Shown: positions 1 through 5,726, numbered from the stretch's first letter. The stretch: 5,995 nt of DNA from Gammaproteobacteria bacterium (GCA_947378515.1 CANCKG010000048.1:1-5995); one strand, 5' to 3'. Numbers and translations are program-made. Notes: generated by a model not told the origin, from the sequence alone.

Positions 1-147
1 GTATCTATTCAGCACTGTGCGCGGGAAACCCGCACGCAGTGCATGTTAAGGGGGAGAATCGCGATTCTCCCCCTTAAAATCCCCCATCGCGTAAGGAGCC
101 ACTAGCAAGCTTCTACGTAAAATGTAGTAAATGTGCTGAATAGATAC
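1..147. mobile_element. MITE-like element with 15-bp terminal inverted repeats
   Basis: The first 15 bases (GTATCTATTCAGCAC) are the exact reverse complement of bases 133-147, so the segment is bounded by perfect terminal inverted repeats. Inside are a hairpin at 12-42 (stem GCACTG/CAGTGC, then GCGGG/CCCGC around an AAA loop) and a perfect 32-bp palindrome at 46-77. There is no reading frame of useful length, so it would be non-autonomous and depend on a transposase elsewhere. Short length, terminal repeats and internal foldbacks are typical of MITEs. The window starts exactly at the left repeat, so a left target-site duplication cannot be checked and the repeat could extend further left. The mobilising family is not recognised. 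A structured intergenic repeat that does not move is the alternative. Confidence 0.7.
46..77. repeat. Perfect 32-bp palindrome inside the MITE-like element
   Basis: TTAAGGGGGAGAATCG at 46-61 is followed directly by its exact reverse complement at 62-77, with no spacer and centred on TCGCGA. As RNA or single-stranded DNA it would form a very stable stem. It has runs of five G and five C and is followed by AAAA, not by a T tract, so it is not a standard intrinsic terminator on the + strand. Confidence 0.85.
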
Positions 148-305
148 AACTGGACACGGATTTATATTTTATATTTTAACTTTTCAAAAAAGCAGTCTAA
201 ATTTCCCGCCCGCTATAAGCCTCTATAAAACCCTATTGAGCAAAGGCAATCTCAAACTCTAAACGATTGACTTACTATTAAAAGCACTAGGTTTCGAGTT
301 TCATA

Positions 306-334
306 TTAAAGCCGTGTAAAAACCATGCTAAAAT
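306..334 (+). promoter_or_regulatory. Candidate sigma70 promoter for erpA-mpl
   Basis: An extended -10 element, TGC followed by TAAAAT, lies at 326-334 (hexamer 329-334). Seventeen bases upstream is a weak -35 candidate, TTAAAG, at 306-311. The -10 is about 30 bases upstream of the erpA ATG and the surrounding 150-364 region is AT-rich and gene-free. A separate TTGACT at 266-271 has no good -10 partner at normal spacing. Assigned by eye only. Confidence 0.4.
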
Positions 335-364
335 CACTCTAATATACACACGCGAAAAATACTC

Positions 365-778
365 ATGTCAGCCATTCAGCATACCGATTCCATTATTACC
401 ATCACGCCTGTGATGGAAGAGTCTTCATTGATCATCACCGATTCTGCGGCCGCAAAAATTCATGAATTGATGTGTGAAGAAAATAATTCTGCTTTACGTT
501 TACGTATCTATATCACCGGCGGTGGCTGTTCAGGTTTTCAATATAACTTTGCCTTCGAAGAAACCGTCAATATCGATGACACGGTAGTCTCTAAAAAAGT
601 TCCGGCAGGAACGGGGGGTTATTTGGGTGAAGTGGCGGTGATGATCGATCCCATGAGTCTGCAATACCTCGAAGGCTCAACCATTCATTATAAAAATGAT
701 TTGGAAGGTGAACGCTTCGTCATCACCAATCCCAAAGCAAAAAGCACTTGCGGCTGTGGTTCATCATTTGACGCGTAA
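365..778 (+). CDS. erpA: Iron-sulfur cluster insertion protein ErpA
   Basis: This is an A-type Fe-S carrier of 137 residues that receives clusters from the assembly machinery and passes them to apo-proteins, in E. coli notably isoprenoid-synthesis enzymes. The family signature is clear: GGGCSGFQY (Cys55) and STCGCGSSF (Cys129, Cys131) supply the three cluster-binding cysteines, and DPMSLQYLEG at 95-104 matches ErpA rather than IscA. Two oddities: about 12 extra residues precede the conserved start of the fold, and about 10 residues (PAGTGGYLGE, 80-89) are inserted between two strands where E. coli ErpA has a tight turn. No good ribosome-binding site precedes the ATG at 365; an internal ATG at 413 (Met17) would give a 121-residue protein closer to normal length. 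mpl follows after 19 bases, so the two are probably co-transcribed. Confidence 0.93.
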   Translation: MSAIQHTDSIITITPVMEESSLIITDSAAAKIHELMCEENNSALRLRIYITGGGCSGFQYNFAFEETVNIDDTVVSKKVPAGTGGYLGEVAVMIDPMSLQYLEGSTIHYKNDLEGERFVITNPKAKSTCGCGSSFDA

Positions 779-797
779 TTAAGGACAATTAAACAGC

Positions 798-2165
798 ATG
801 CGCATTCACATTTTAGGCATTTGCGGTACTTTCATGGCTGGCATCGCGGTGCTCGCGAAACAATTAGGCCATAACGTCAGCGGTTCCGATCAGCACGTTT
901 ATCCCCCGATGAGTGACCAGTTAATCGCCCAAGGCATTCAATTAACCAGCGACTTTGAAATTGACCAATTAACGCCCGCGCCTGACTTAGTCATCATTGG
1001 CAACGCCATGAAACGCGGCAATCCTTGCGTCGAATGGGTATTGAATCAGCAAATCCTCTACACTTCTGGCCCCGAGTGGTTATATGATGCGATCCTCAAA
1101 GATAAATGGGTCTTAGCAGTCGCCGGCACCCACGGCAAGACGACCACCTCCAGCTTATTAGCGCATATTCTTGAAATAAGCGGTTTAAACCCTGGCTTTC
1201 TCATCGGCGGTGTACCCGAAAATTTTGGCGTATCGGCGCGTTTAACTGACAGCGCCTTCTTTGTGATTGAAGCCGATGAATACGATTGTGCATTTTTTGA
1301 TAAACGCTCTAAATTTTTGCATTATCGTCCCCGCACCACTATTGTCAACAATCTAGAATTCGATCATGCCGATATCTTTGATCATTTGAGCGATATTCAA
1401 AAGCAATTTCATTATCTGGTGCGTGCAATGCCATCGACCGGCTTACTCATTTGCCCGACCAATGACTCCGCCTTGGATGAAGTCTTAAACAAAGAGTGCT
1501 TTACGCCTATTCAGCGCTTCGGCATTGACCAAACTGCCGATTGGCAAGCAACTGCCTTATCGACCGATGGCTGTCAATTTACCCTTATCCACAATCACGC
1601 ACCTATCGGCACGGCAAGCTCAGTGTTAATGGGCCGACACAACATCAATAATGCCTTAGCTGCCATCGCTGCCGCCCATCATGTCGGGGTACCGACGACG
1701 CTCGCACTAAACGCCTTAAGCACTTTTAAAAATGTCAAACGCCGAATGGAAATAGTCGGCTTGGTCAATGCCATTACTATTTATGATGATTTTGCCCACC
1801 ACCCAACAGCCATTAAAACAACGCTAGAAGGTTTACGTGCTAAAGTTGGCGCAGCTAAAATTCTCGCTGTCTTAGAATGCGCTTCCAATACCATGCGCAT
1901 GGGCATTCATGAACAGACCCTGGCTGCCTCACTGGCCGCTGCCGATCAAGCCTTTGTCTTAACACCGAGTAGTGCCAATTGGGATTTTAGAGCGAGTTTT
2001 CAACAATCGCCCGTCTCCGTTAAATTAGCCGATACGATCGAGGCCTTAGTCCAAGTAGTGATGCAAGCCACGAAGGCCGGGGATCATATTTTGATTATGA
2101 GTAATGGTGACTTTGGAGGCTTTCATCAAAAATTAACGCTCGCTTTACGTGCGCTTAATGCTTAA
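798..2165 (+). CDS. mpl: UDP-MurNAc:L-Ala-gamma-D-Glu-meso-DAP ligase (Mpl)
   Basis: Cytoplasmic ATP-dependent ligase of the Mur family that rejoins recycled murein tripeptide to UDP-N-acetylmuramic acid, feeding it back into peptidoglycan synthesis. At 455 residues it has the family's usual length. Motifs seen: N-terminal nucleotide-sugar loop GICGTFMAG (7-15), ATP loop GTHGKTT (110-116), EADEYD (158-163), NNLEFDHADIF (184-194), GRHNINN (279-285), KNVKRRME (311-318) and YDDFAHHPTAI (329-339). GTFMAG and the EADEYD/NNLEFDHADIF pair are typical of Mpl rather than MurC, which is the main alternative. An AAGGA at 780-784 precedes the ATG with a rather long gap of 13 bases. The reading frame is intact. 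Its last 21 bases overlap the convergent tsaE 3' end. Linkage to erpA suggests transcription from the erpA promoter. Confidence 0.95.
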   Translation: MRIHILGICGTFMAGIAVLAKQLGHNVSGSDQHVYPPMSDQLIAQGIQLTSDFEIDQLTPAPDLVIIGNAMKRGNPCVEWVLNQQILYTSGPEWLYDAILKDKWVLAVAGTHGKTTTSSLLAHILEISGLNPGFLIGGVPENFGVSARLTDSAFFVIEADEYDCAFFDKRSKFLHYRPRTTIVNNLEFDHADIFDHLSDIQKQFHYLVRAMPSTGLLICPTNDSALDEVLNKECFTPIQRFGIDQTADWQATALSTDGCQFTLIHNHAPIGTASSVLMGRHNINNALAAIAAAHHVGVPTTLALNALSTFKNVKRRMEIVGLVNAITIYDDFAHHPTAIKTTLEGLRAKVGAAKILAVLECASNTMRMGIHEQTLAASLAAADQAFVLTPSSANWDFRASFQQSPVSVKLADTIEALVQVVMQATKAGDHILIMSNGDFGGFHQKLTLALRALNA

Positions 2166-2555
2166 TAAACGTCGATCACCTTGATAGGCTAGAGTGATCA
2201 ACCAATCCGCTGGTGGCAAAAAACCCACACCTTTGTCCGGCCATTCAATCAAACAAATAGCGTCATTATCCAAATAATCACGAATGCCGATATAGTCGAG
2301 TTCGCTTGGGTCTTTTAAACGGTATAAATCAAAATGGAAAAAGCGGCGCGATGGACAATCATAAGTTTCTACCAATGTATAGGTAGGACTTTTAACTTGG
2401 CTTTGATACCCACCACTGGCTAAGAGGGCTTGAACAAACGTTGTTTTCCCAGCACCTAAAGGTCCTTCTAAATAGACAATGGCGCCTGGTGATACATCAA
2501 GTAGCCAAGCAGCCGCCAGGGTGTGCAATTGCGCTAAATCAACGAGGGTTGGCAT
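2145..2555 (-). CDS. tsaE: tRNA t6A biosynthesis ATPase TsaE
   Basis: Small P-loop ATPase that works with TsaB and TsaD in adding threonylcarbamoyl to adenosine 37 of ANN-decoding tRNAs. The 136-residue protein shows the full family pattern: Walker A GPLGAGKTTF (31-40), SPTYTLVETY (56-65), HFDLYRL (74-80), ELDYIGIRDY (85-94) and LIEWPDK (102-108). Length is usual for the family. It lies 61 bases downstream of ihfB on the same strand, so it may be read from the ihfB promoter; only a weak promoter-like pair was seen in the gap. No clear ribosome-binding site precedes the ATG, which follows a run of seven T on its strand. Its 3' end overlaps the 3' end of mpl tail to tail. Confidence 0.95.
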   Translation of the reverse strand: MPTLVDLAQLHTLAAAWLLDVSPGAIVYLEGPLGAGKTTFVQALLASGGYQSQVKSPTYTLVETYDCPSRRFFHFDLYRLKDPSELDYIGIRDYLDNDAICLIEWPDKGVGFLPPADWLITLAYQGDRRLLSIKRT

Positions 2556-2616
2556 AAAAAAAGCTAGCGTTTAACAGAAAACCTGATTGTGACAGTGAAA
2601 GAATCACTTAGCAAGC

Positions 2617-2937
2617 TTACTCGGCATCCGTTCCCGTAGCTTGCTCAACGATCTGGGCATTGATGATCCGAGCTTTCAAAATACGCCCTGCTTTGAAATG
2701 CGGTTTAGCACACGCAGCGGCAGTAATAAATTCGCCGGAACGTGGGTTGTGCGCGCGCCTGGGGCCATAATAGCGGCAAGAAAGACTGCCAAAACCACGC
2801 AATTCGATTCGACCTTCTTCGTCAAGCAGAGCTTCAATCATGCGATTAATGATGTCATCAACGCCTTTTTTAACTAGAAAATCACGGATTTTTGGATTGC
2901 GATTTGCTAAATGTGCCACTAATTCTGATTTCAACAT
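2617..2937 (-). CDS. ihfB: Integration host factor subunit beta (IHF-beta)
   Basis: DNA-bending nucleoid protein of the HU/IHF family; IHF-beta pairs with IHF-alpha to bend DNA sharply at specific sites in recombination, replication and transcription. The protein has 106 residues. It starts MLKSEL, aligning with MTKSEL of E. coli IhfB, and carries RIELRGFGSLSCRYYGPR (43-60), the beta-arm tip HNPRSGE with the intercalating proline (Pro65), and PHFKAGRILKARI (79-91). PHFK and IELRGFGS favour IHF-beta over HU or IHF-alpha. About ten residues at the C-terminus (QIVEQATGTDAE) go beyond the usual end. rpsA, the upstream neighbour of ihfB in E. coli and many relatives, is not present here. A divergent HU homologue is the less likely alternative. 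Confidence 0.88.
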   Translation of the reverse strand: MLKSELVAHLANRNPKIRDFLVKKGVDDIINRMIEALLDEEGRIELRGFGSLSCRYYGPRRAHNPRSGEFITAAACAKPHFKAGRILKARIINAQIVEQATGTDAE

Positions 2938-2987
2938 AATAATTTATTCTTTTAATAGGCTAGAGTTAACAAAAAATCCAAGTGGCT

Positions 2988-3016
2988 ATTTTAACAAAGC
3001 CTAAATAGCTCAGCAA
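2988..3016 (-). promoter_or_regulatory. Candidate sigma70 promoter for ihfB (and tsaE)
   Basis: Reading the minus strand, TTGCTG (complement of 3011-3016) is followed after exactly 17 bases by TAAAAT (complement of 2988-2993), which is itself preceded by TGT, giving an extended -10. The -10 is about 50 bases upstream of the ihfB ATG at 2937. The -35 matches the consensus in three of six positions and the -10 in five of six. By eye only. Confidence 0.45.
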
Positions 3017-3053
3017 GTTAATTCATAAATTTTAGACAATAAGATCTAGCCTA

Positions 3054-3077
3054 CGCTTGATCGTCTATAATCAAGCG
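3054..3077. repeat. 8-bp inverted repeat hairpin in the ihfB upstream region
   Basis: CGCTTGAT at 3054-3061 is the exact reverse complement of ATCAAGCG at 3070-3077, with an 8-base loop. Neither side has a T tract, so it is not a convincing intrinsic terminator. It could be a protein-binding operator or part of the remnant to its right. The rest of 3017-3139 shows no reading frame or other recognisable site. Confidence 0.45.
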
Positions 3078-3139
3078 CAAAGAATAACTTGAACAATCCG
3101 TTAGTTAAGTTTTAATTCATCCAAATTCCTTAGCTGGTT

Positions 3140-3281
3140 TGAAACCCCGCCCTTCAGGGCGGTAGGAGCACCGTACCTACGCCTAAGGTTTCACAAGGTG
3201 CGGACTTGTTCGATTTGCACACCTCTTCCAAGTCTAAAACACTCCCTCCGGCCTAAAGGCCGGAGACTTTCTTGCTTTTCA
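3140..3281 (+). ncRNA. HEARO/omega-RNA-like structured element, no associated nuclease gene
   Basis: Complementary segments fit together as one RNA fold. TGAAACC (3140-3146) pairs with GGTTTCA (3187-3193), closing a junction that holds hairpin CCGCCC/GGGCGG (3147-3162) and hairpin GTAGG/CCTAC (3162-3180). Next, AGGTG (3196-3200) pairs with CACCT (3220-3224), and GACTTG in its loop (3203-3208) pairs with CAAGTC beyond it (3229-3234), a pseudoknot. Last comes a perfect 8-bp hairpin, CTCCGGCC/GGCCGGAG (3246-3265), followed by ACTTTCTTGCTTTT. Terminal GC hairpins of this kind and a pseudoknot are known from IS200/IS605-related elements and from HEARO RNA, the guide RNA scaffold of IscB. No IscB or TnpB frame is present, so this would be an orphan or relic copy. 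Alternatives are another IS605-type end or an unrelated structured RNA. Strand is chosen from the hairpin/T-rich end order. Confidence 0.5.
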
Positions 3282-3641
3282 TTAACGCGACGGCTTAGTC
3301 TCTGACTGAGGTGACACTGAGGGAAATAATTCTCGACAACTGGCACGACTTGGAAACCTAGTAAGCCCAATCGAACTAACAGGAGCACTTAACGCCTGGC
3401 TCGACGACACTATAAAAGTACGCGGTGGCGTCATCAATAATGGCGCTGAGTGCGAAGCTGCAGCCATGGGTGCTGCGTCAGGCACAGTCACACTCGGTAT
3501 CGACAGCAATGAAGGTTCCGTCAAAGGCGTTGACCTTGCCCCCCCTAAACAATTATCGCCAGGGCTTAACAGCATTGCCGGATTTACAGGTACGACCACA
3601 TTTTTACTACTTTCATCAATCGCTTGACTTACATGGAACAT
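3282..3641 (-). CDS. Hypothetical S/P/A-rich protein, possibly 3'-truncated
   Basis: A 119-residue frame of unrecognised function. Its support is contextual: a good ribosome-binding site (GAGGA ten bases before the ATG at 3641) and an upstream block very like the one preceding the 464-residue gene further right. The N-terminus is MFHVSQAIDESSKN; the remainder is rich in Ser, Pro and Ala, with no signal peptide, membrane segment or known motif. Its stop codon (3282-3284) falls exactly where the structured element to the left ends, so the original C-terminus may have been removed by insertion of that element. Caution: the opposite strand is open from 3310 to 3627 and reads as a plausible Gly/Ala-rich peptide without a start codon, so which strand was ever coding is not settled. 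Confidence 0.45.
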   Translation of the reverse strand: MFHVSQAIDESSKNVVVPVNPAMLLSPGDNCLGGARSTPLTEPSLLSIPSVTVPDAAPMAAASHSAPLLMTPPRTFIVSSSQALSAPVSSIGLTRFPSRASCRELFPSVSPQSETKPSR

Positions 3642-3660
3642 AATTTTAATCCTCGACTAC

Positions 3661-3724
3661 AATGAATGAAGCTTGATGGTAGCAAAGATTATTGAGGCTT
3701 CGATCAAATAGGCTAAATTTAAAC
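3661..3724 (-). repeat. Upstream repeat block, copy A
   Basis: This intergenic block precedes the 119-residue gene and matches 5657-5726, which precedes the 464-residue gene, at roughly 80% over a 50-base core by eye. Shared strings on the + strand include AATGAAT, GTAGCAAA, ATTATTGA, TCGATCAA and TTAAAC. Both copies sit just upstream of a gene start with its own ribosome-binding site, and each also reaches the stop of the gene before. A shared promoter or operator is the natural reading. On the minus strand TGCTACCAT could be an extended -10, but no -35 sits at good spacing. Confidence 0.65.
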
Positions 3725-4179
3725 TAGGGCTGCACGCTGGGTACTTCAGGCCAGCGCAGGGCGATGCCATACAGTTCACTTGGATTAAACGTACTTGGAA
3801 TGGGTGGCGCTTGAGCACTTACAGGCAGAGCAAATGTCACCTGTAATGGCATGGCGCACGGAGAAGATAATGGCGACGTTGGTCGCACACCACTGGGGCT
3901 CAAACAACGAGGGCTACGTGGATTAGCACTTGACACTGGCGCTTCTTCGACAGCACACTCGGCTTTAACCTTTAGCACATAAGCGGTTACAGCGAGTTTT
4001 ATAGCCGCCACATAATCTTGCTCACGTCGGCTCAAACTGTCGGGAAATTCAATTGTAAAATCTGCCAAATTAATGCTGGCGATAGTGGCGTGGCTGATAT
4101 GCTCAAAAAATGTAGCCGTCGCGATTCTCGCCGCCATGGCGATTTTTTGCTGACCATTTTCCTGTTTGTTAGCGTTCAT
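3724..4179 (-). CDS. Hypothetical protein with a domain shared with its upstream neighbour
   Basis: A 151-residue protein of unknown function. Residues 9-75 form a predicted helical domain beginning KIAMAARIATATFF and containing ATIASINL; it aligns with residues about 302-376 of the 464-residue neighbour (KISIAAKMATVAYF, AEVASIDP), about one third identical in the first 34 positions, with matching similarity in the DNA. Residues 80-151 are a Ser/Pro-rich tail (SPRCLSPSGVRPTSPLSSP) that looks disordered. No signal peptide or membrane span. AGGA seven to eight bases before the ATG supports the start. It lies 69 bases downstream of the larger gene on the same strand; that gap holds a possible -10 (TATAAC) but no good -35, so co-transcription is plausible. 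It looks like a shortened duplicate of the larger protein that kept the domain and a low-complexity tail. Confidence 0.72.
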   Translation of the reverse strand: MNANKQENGQQKIAMAARIATATFFEHISHATIASINLADFTIEFPDSLSRREQDYVAAIKLAVTAYVLKVKAECAVEEAPVSSANPRSPRCLSPSGVRPTSPLSSPCAMPLQVTFALPVSAQAPPIPSTFNPSELYGIALRWPEVPSVQP

Positions 4180-4248
4180 TGTTCACTTCCTGTGATGGTT
4201 AAAGACGGTTACGTTATAGCTGATATTGCTGTTAATCTCTACAAATCA

Positions 4249-5643
4249 TTACCCCCAGTTCTGCTGAGATGGTGGATCTTGACGTAGCACCGTAAGATCG
4301 GCACTGGATCCATGACCACTAACCTGTGTTGCACTATGACCCAGTGAAGCAGCACCTGTCTCTAAAGATGAACTTGGCGGCTGTTGATCGTTATTATGGT
4401 TATTGTTGTTGTTATGAGTTGAGCTTAAGCTGAGATTCTGGCTGGGGCTCGGACTTACAGCACTTACCCCGTCACCAGACTTTGCCGACGATTTATTAGT
4501 AATATCTACATTTAGATTCAATTTCTTCGCAGCATGGATATATTCACATACTTCAATTTTGACTTGTTGAATAAATCTACTATTAACACTATCATTATCA
4601 TTTGATCCTAATGTAGAATTAAACGTTAAACTTTCAGGGTCTATACTTGCTACTTCTGCCGGGCATTTATTAGCAAAATACGCTACCGTCGCCATTTTAG
4701 CGGCAATGCTAATTTTTTCCTCACGGAGCATCTGTTTAACAGTAGCGGGAATGATGACCCGTACACTCGTGCTATTCACATCAGCCTTCAAGTTAACGGT
4801 TGAATCATTAACGGTTTTAATACAAGTTAAATCTTTAGCAGCTGCAGTCAATGCATTTGCATTCAATGCAATGTCATTAACTGTTGCAAGTGCAAAACCT
4901 TTTTTATAAGCCCCATCACACGAGTCAACAACTAATCTTTTCCAATCGTCTGTTAACTTTGCCCCATAGTCATACTTTGATTTCTCAGTTAGAATTGCGT
5001 GAGCTTCTTGAGCTTTGACCACGGTAACTTGAGCGTCATTTGCGGCTTTTTCTGCAGCAGCAGCAGCGGCTGCGGCTTCGAGAGAAGCTGCAGCGACTAT
5101 TATGGCGTTTGTCGCAGCATCCTCTGCTTCAGTTTTGACTTGAGTTTGAGTCTTAGTTACAGCTTCGGCTTTATCTTTAGCAATAGCTGCAGCGGTTGCA
5201 GCAGCTATTGCTTTATATTTAGCAGCGACTGCCGCTACTGATGCTTGAGTTATTGCTTCTTCTGATTTAAGCATAAGGCGTTGATCTTCAGCAGCCTGGG
5301 CAACAGCAATTTTTGCTGCGCGGTCTTCGAGACTATCAACAGGTTTTACAACTTGCTCATTTGTAATCATTAAACTTAAATCAAGATCACTCTCATCAAC
5401 CACTGAAGAAAAAGGTACAGTAGTTGTGGTTGTCGTAGTTGTTGCTGGTGATGGTGATGGTGACGATGAAGGTGATTTTGGCACTGAACCAGTAGAATTG
5501 CTTACAAATAATTGAGACCCTGAGCGTGAGGGGAAATAGCTTTTTTCACTGCTTTCTAAATTATAGACAACATGTTGACTATCTTGCTGCTGTTGTTGCT
5601 GTTGCTGTTGTAGACTATTTGAACTCGGACTTGTATCTGGCAT
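4249..5643 (-). CDS. Large hypothetical protein with polyQ, polyT, SP and N-rich tracts and Ala-rich helix
   Basis: A 464-residue protein of unknown function. The ATG at 5643 is chosen because AGGGG precedes it at normal spacing; a TTG at 5688 would extend it by 15 residues but has no such site. Order of parts: nine glutamines (12-20); a Ser-rich stretch with PSPSP and eight threonines (about 54-75); a long Ala/Glu/Lys-rich probable helix or coiled coil (about 105-220) including eight alanines; a region with two cysteines (about 225-300); the domain shared with the 151-residue neighbour (about 302-376); and a tail with Ser/Pro, HNNNNNHNN (410-418) and a terminal QQNWG. No signal peptide or membrane span is visible. 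Homopolymer tracts use mixed synonymous codons. This composition recalls host-interacting proteins of intracellular bacteria; a role as a secreted effector is inference only. Confidence 0.82.
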   Translation of the reverse strand: MPDTSPSSNSLQQQQQQQQQDSQHVVYNLESSEKSYFPSRSGSQLFVSNSTGSVPKSPSSSPSPSPATTTTTTTTVPFSSVVDESDLDLSLMITNEQVVKPVDSLEDRAAKIAVAQAAEDQRLMLKSEEAITQASVAAVAAKYKAIAAATAAAIAKDKAEAVTKTQTQVKTEAEDAATNAIIVAAASLEAAAAAAAAEKAANDAQVTVVKAQEAHAILTEKSKYDYGAKLTDDWKRLVVDSCDGAYKKGFALATVNDIALNANALTAAAKDLTCIKTVNDSTVNLKADVNSTSVRVIIPATVKQMLREEKISIAAKMATVAYFANKCPAEVASIDPESLTFNSTLGSNDNDSVNSRFIQQVKIEVCEYIHAAKKLNLNVDITNKSSAKSGDGVSAVSPSPSQNLSLSSTHNNNNNHNNDQQPPSSSLETGAASLGHSATQVSGHGSSADLTVLRQDPPSQQNWG

Positions 5644-5656
5644 ATCGAACCCCTTT

Positions 5657-5726
5657 AATGAATAATGAACCAGGTTCGATAGTAGCAAATATTATTGATC
5701 GGTCGATCAATAAGTCTAGATTAAAC
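5657..5726 (-). repeat. Upstream repeat block, copy B
   Basis: Second copy of the block at 3661-3724, here immediately upstream of the 464-residue gene and overlapping the last codons of the partial gene at the right edge. It has about eight bases more than copy A near its gene-proximal end. It contains the perfect inverted repeat described separately. On the minus strand TGCTACTAT resembles an extended -10, with TTGATC upstream at 20 bases, which is longer than the usual -35 spacing. Confidence 0.65.
5692..5713. promoter_or_regulatory. Perfect 10-bp inverted repeat, possible operator
   Basis: TTATTGATCG at 5692-5701 and CGATCAATAA at 5704-5713 are exact reverse complements with a 2-base spacer. 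The site is AT-rich with no following T tract, which suits a dimeric regulator's binding site better than a terminator. It lies about 50-70 bases upstream of the 464-residue gene and just past the stop of the preceding gene. In copy A the corresponding site keeps only part of the symmetry. Confidence 0.5.

Noticed and set aside
2556..2616. Separate promoter or terminator between ihfB and tsaE
   Set aside because: TTGCTA-17-CACAAT on the minus strand is a poor -10, and the T run before tsaE follows only the short palindrome GCTAGC.
105..2620. Decamer TAGCAAGCTT at about 104-113 and about 2610-2619
   Set aside because: Ten bases without flanking similarity is not enough to call a repeat.
2641..2877. 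78-codon + strand frame opposite ihfB
   Set aside because: Lies fully inside ihfB, which has clear family motifs; no ribosome-binding site and no recognisable protein.
2954..2970. AATAGGCTAGAGTTAAC resembling the distal end of repeat block A (3707-3724)
   Set aside because: Only nine bases match exactly and the position relative to the gene start differs; chance similarity is likely in AT-rich DNA.
3191..3388. 65-codon minus-strand frame across the structured element
   Set aside because: It runs through the hairpins and pseudoknot segments and overlaps the 119-residue frame; no protein features.
4999..5241. 80-codon + strand Ser/Cys-rich frame
   Set aside because: Antisense shadow of the alanine-rich region (Ala codons read in reverse give Ser/Cys/Gly-type codons).
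5644..5688. Longer start (TTG at 5688) for the 464-residue protein
   Set aside because: The 45 extra bases lie in the upstream repeat block, and a good ribosome-binding site points to the ATG at 5643.
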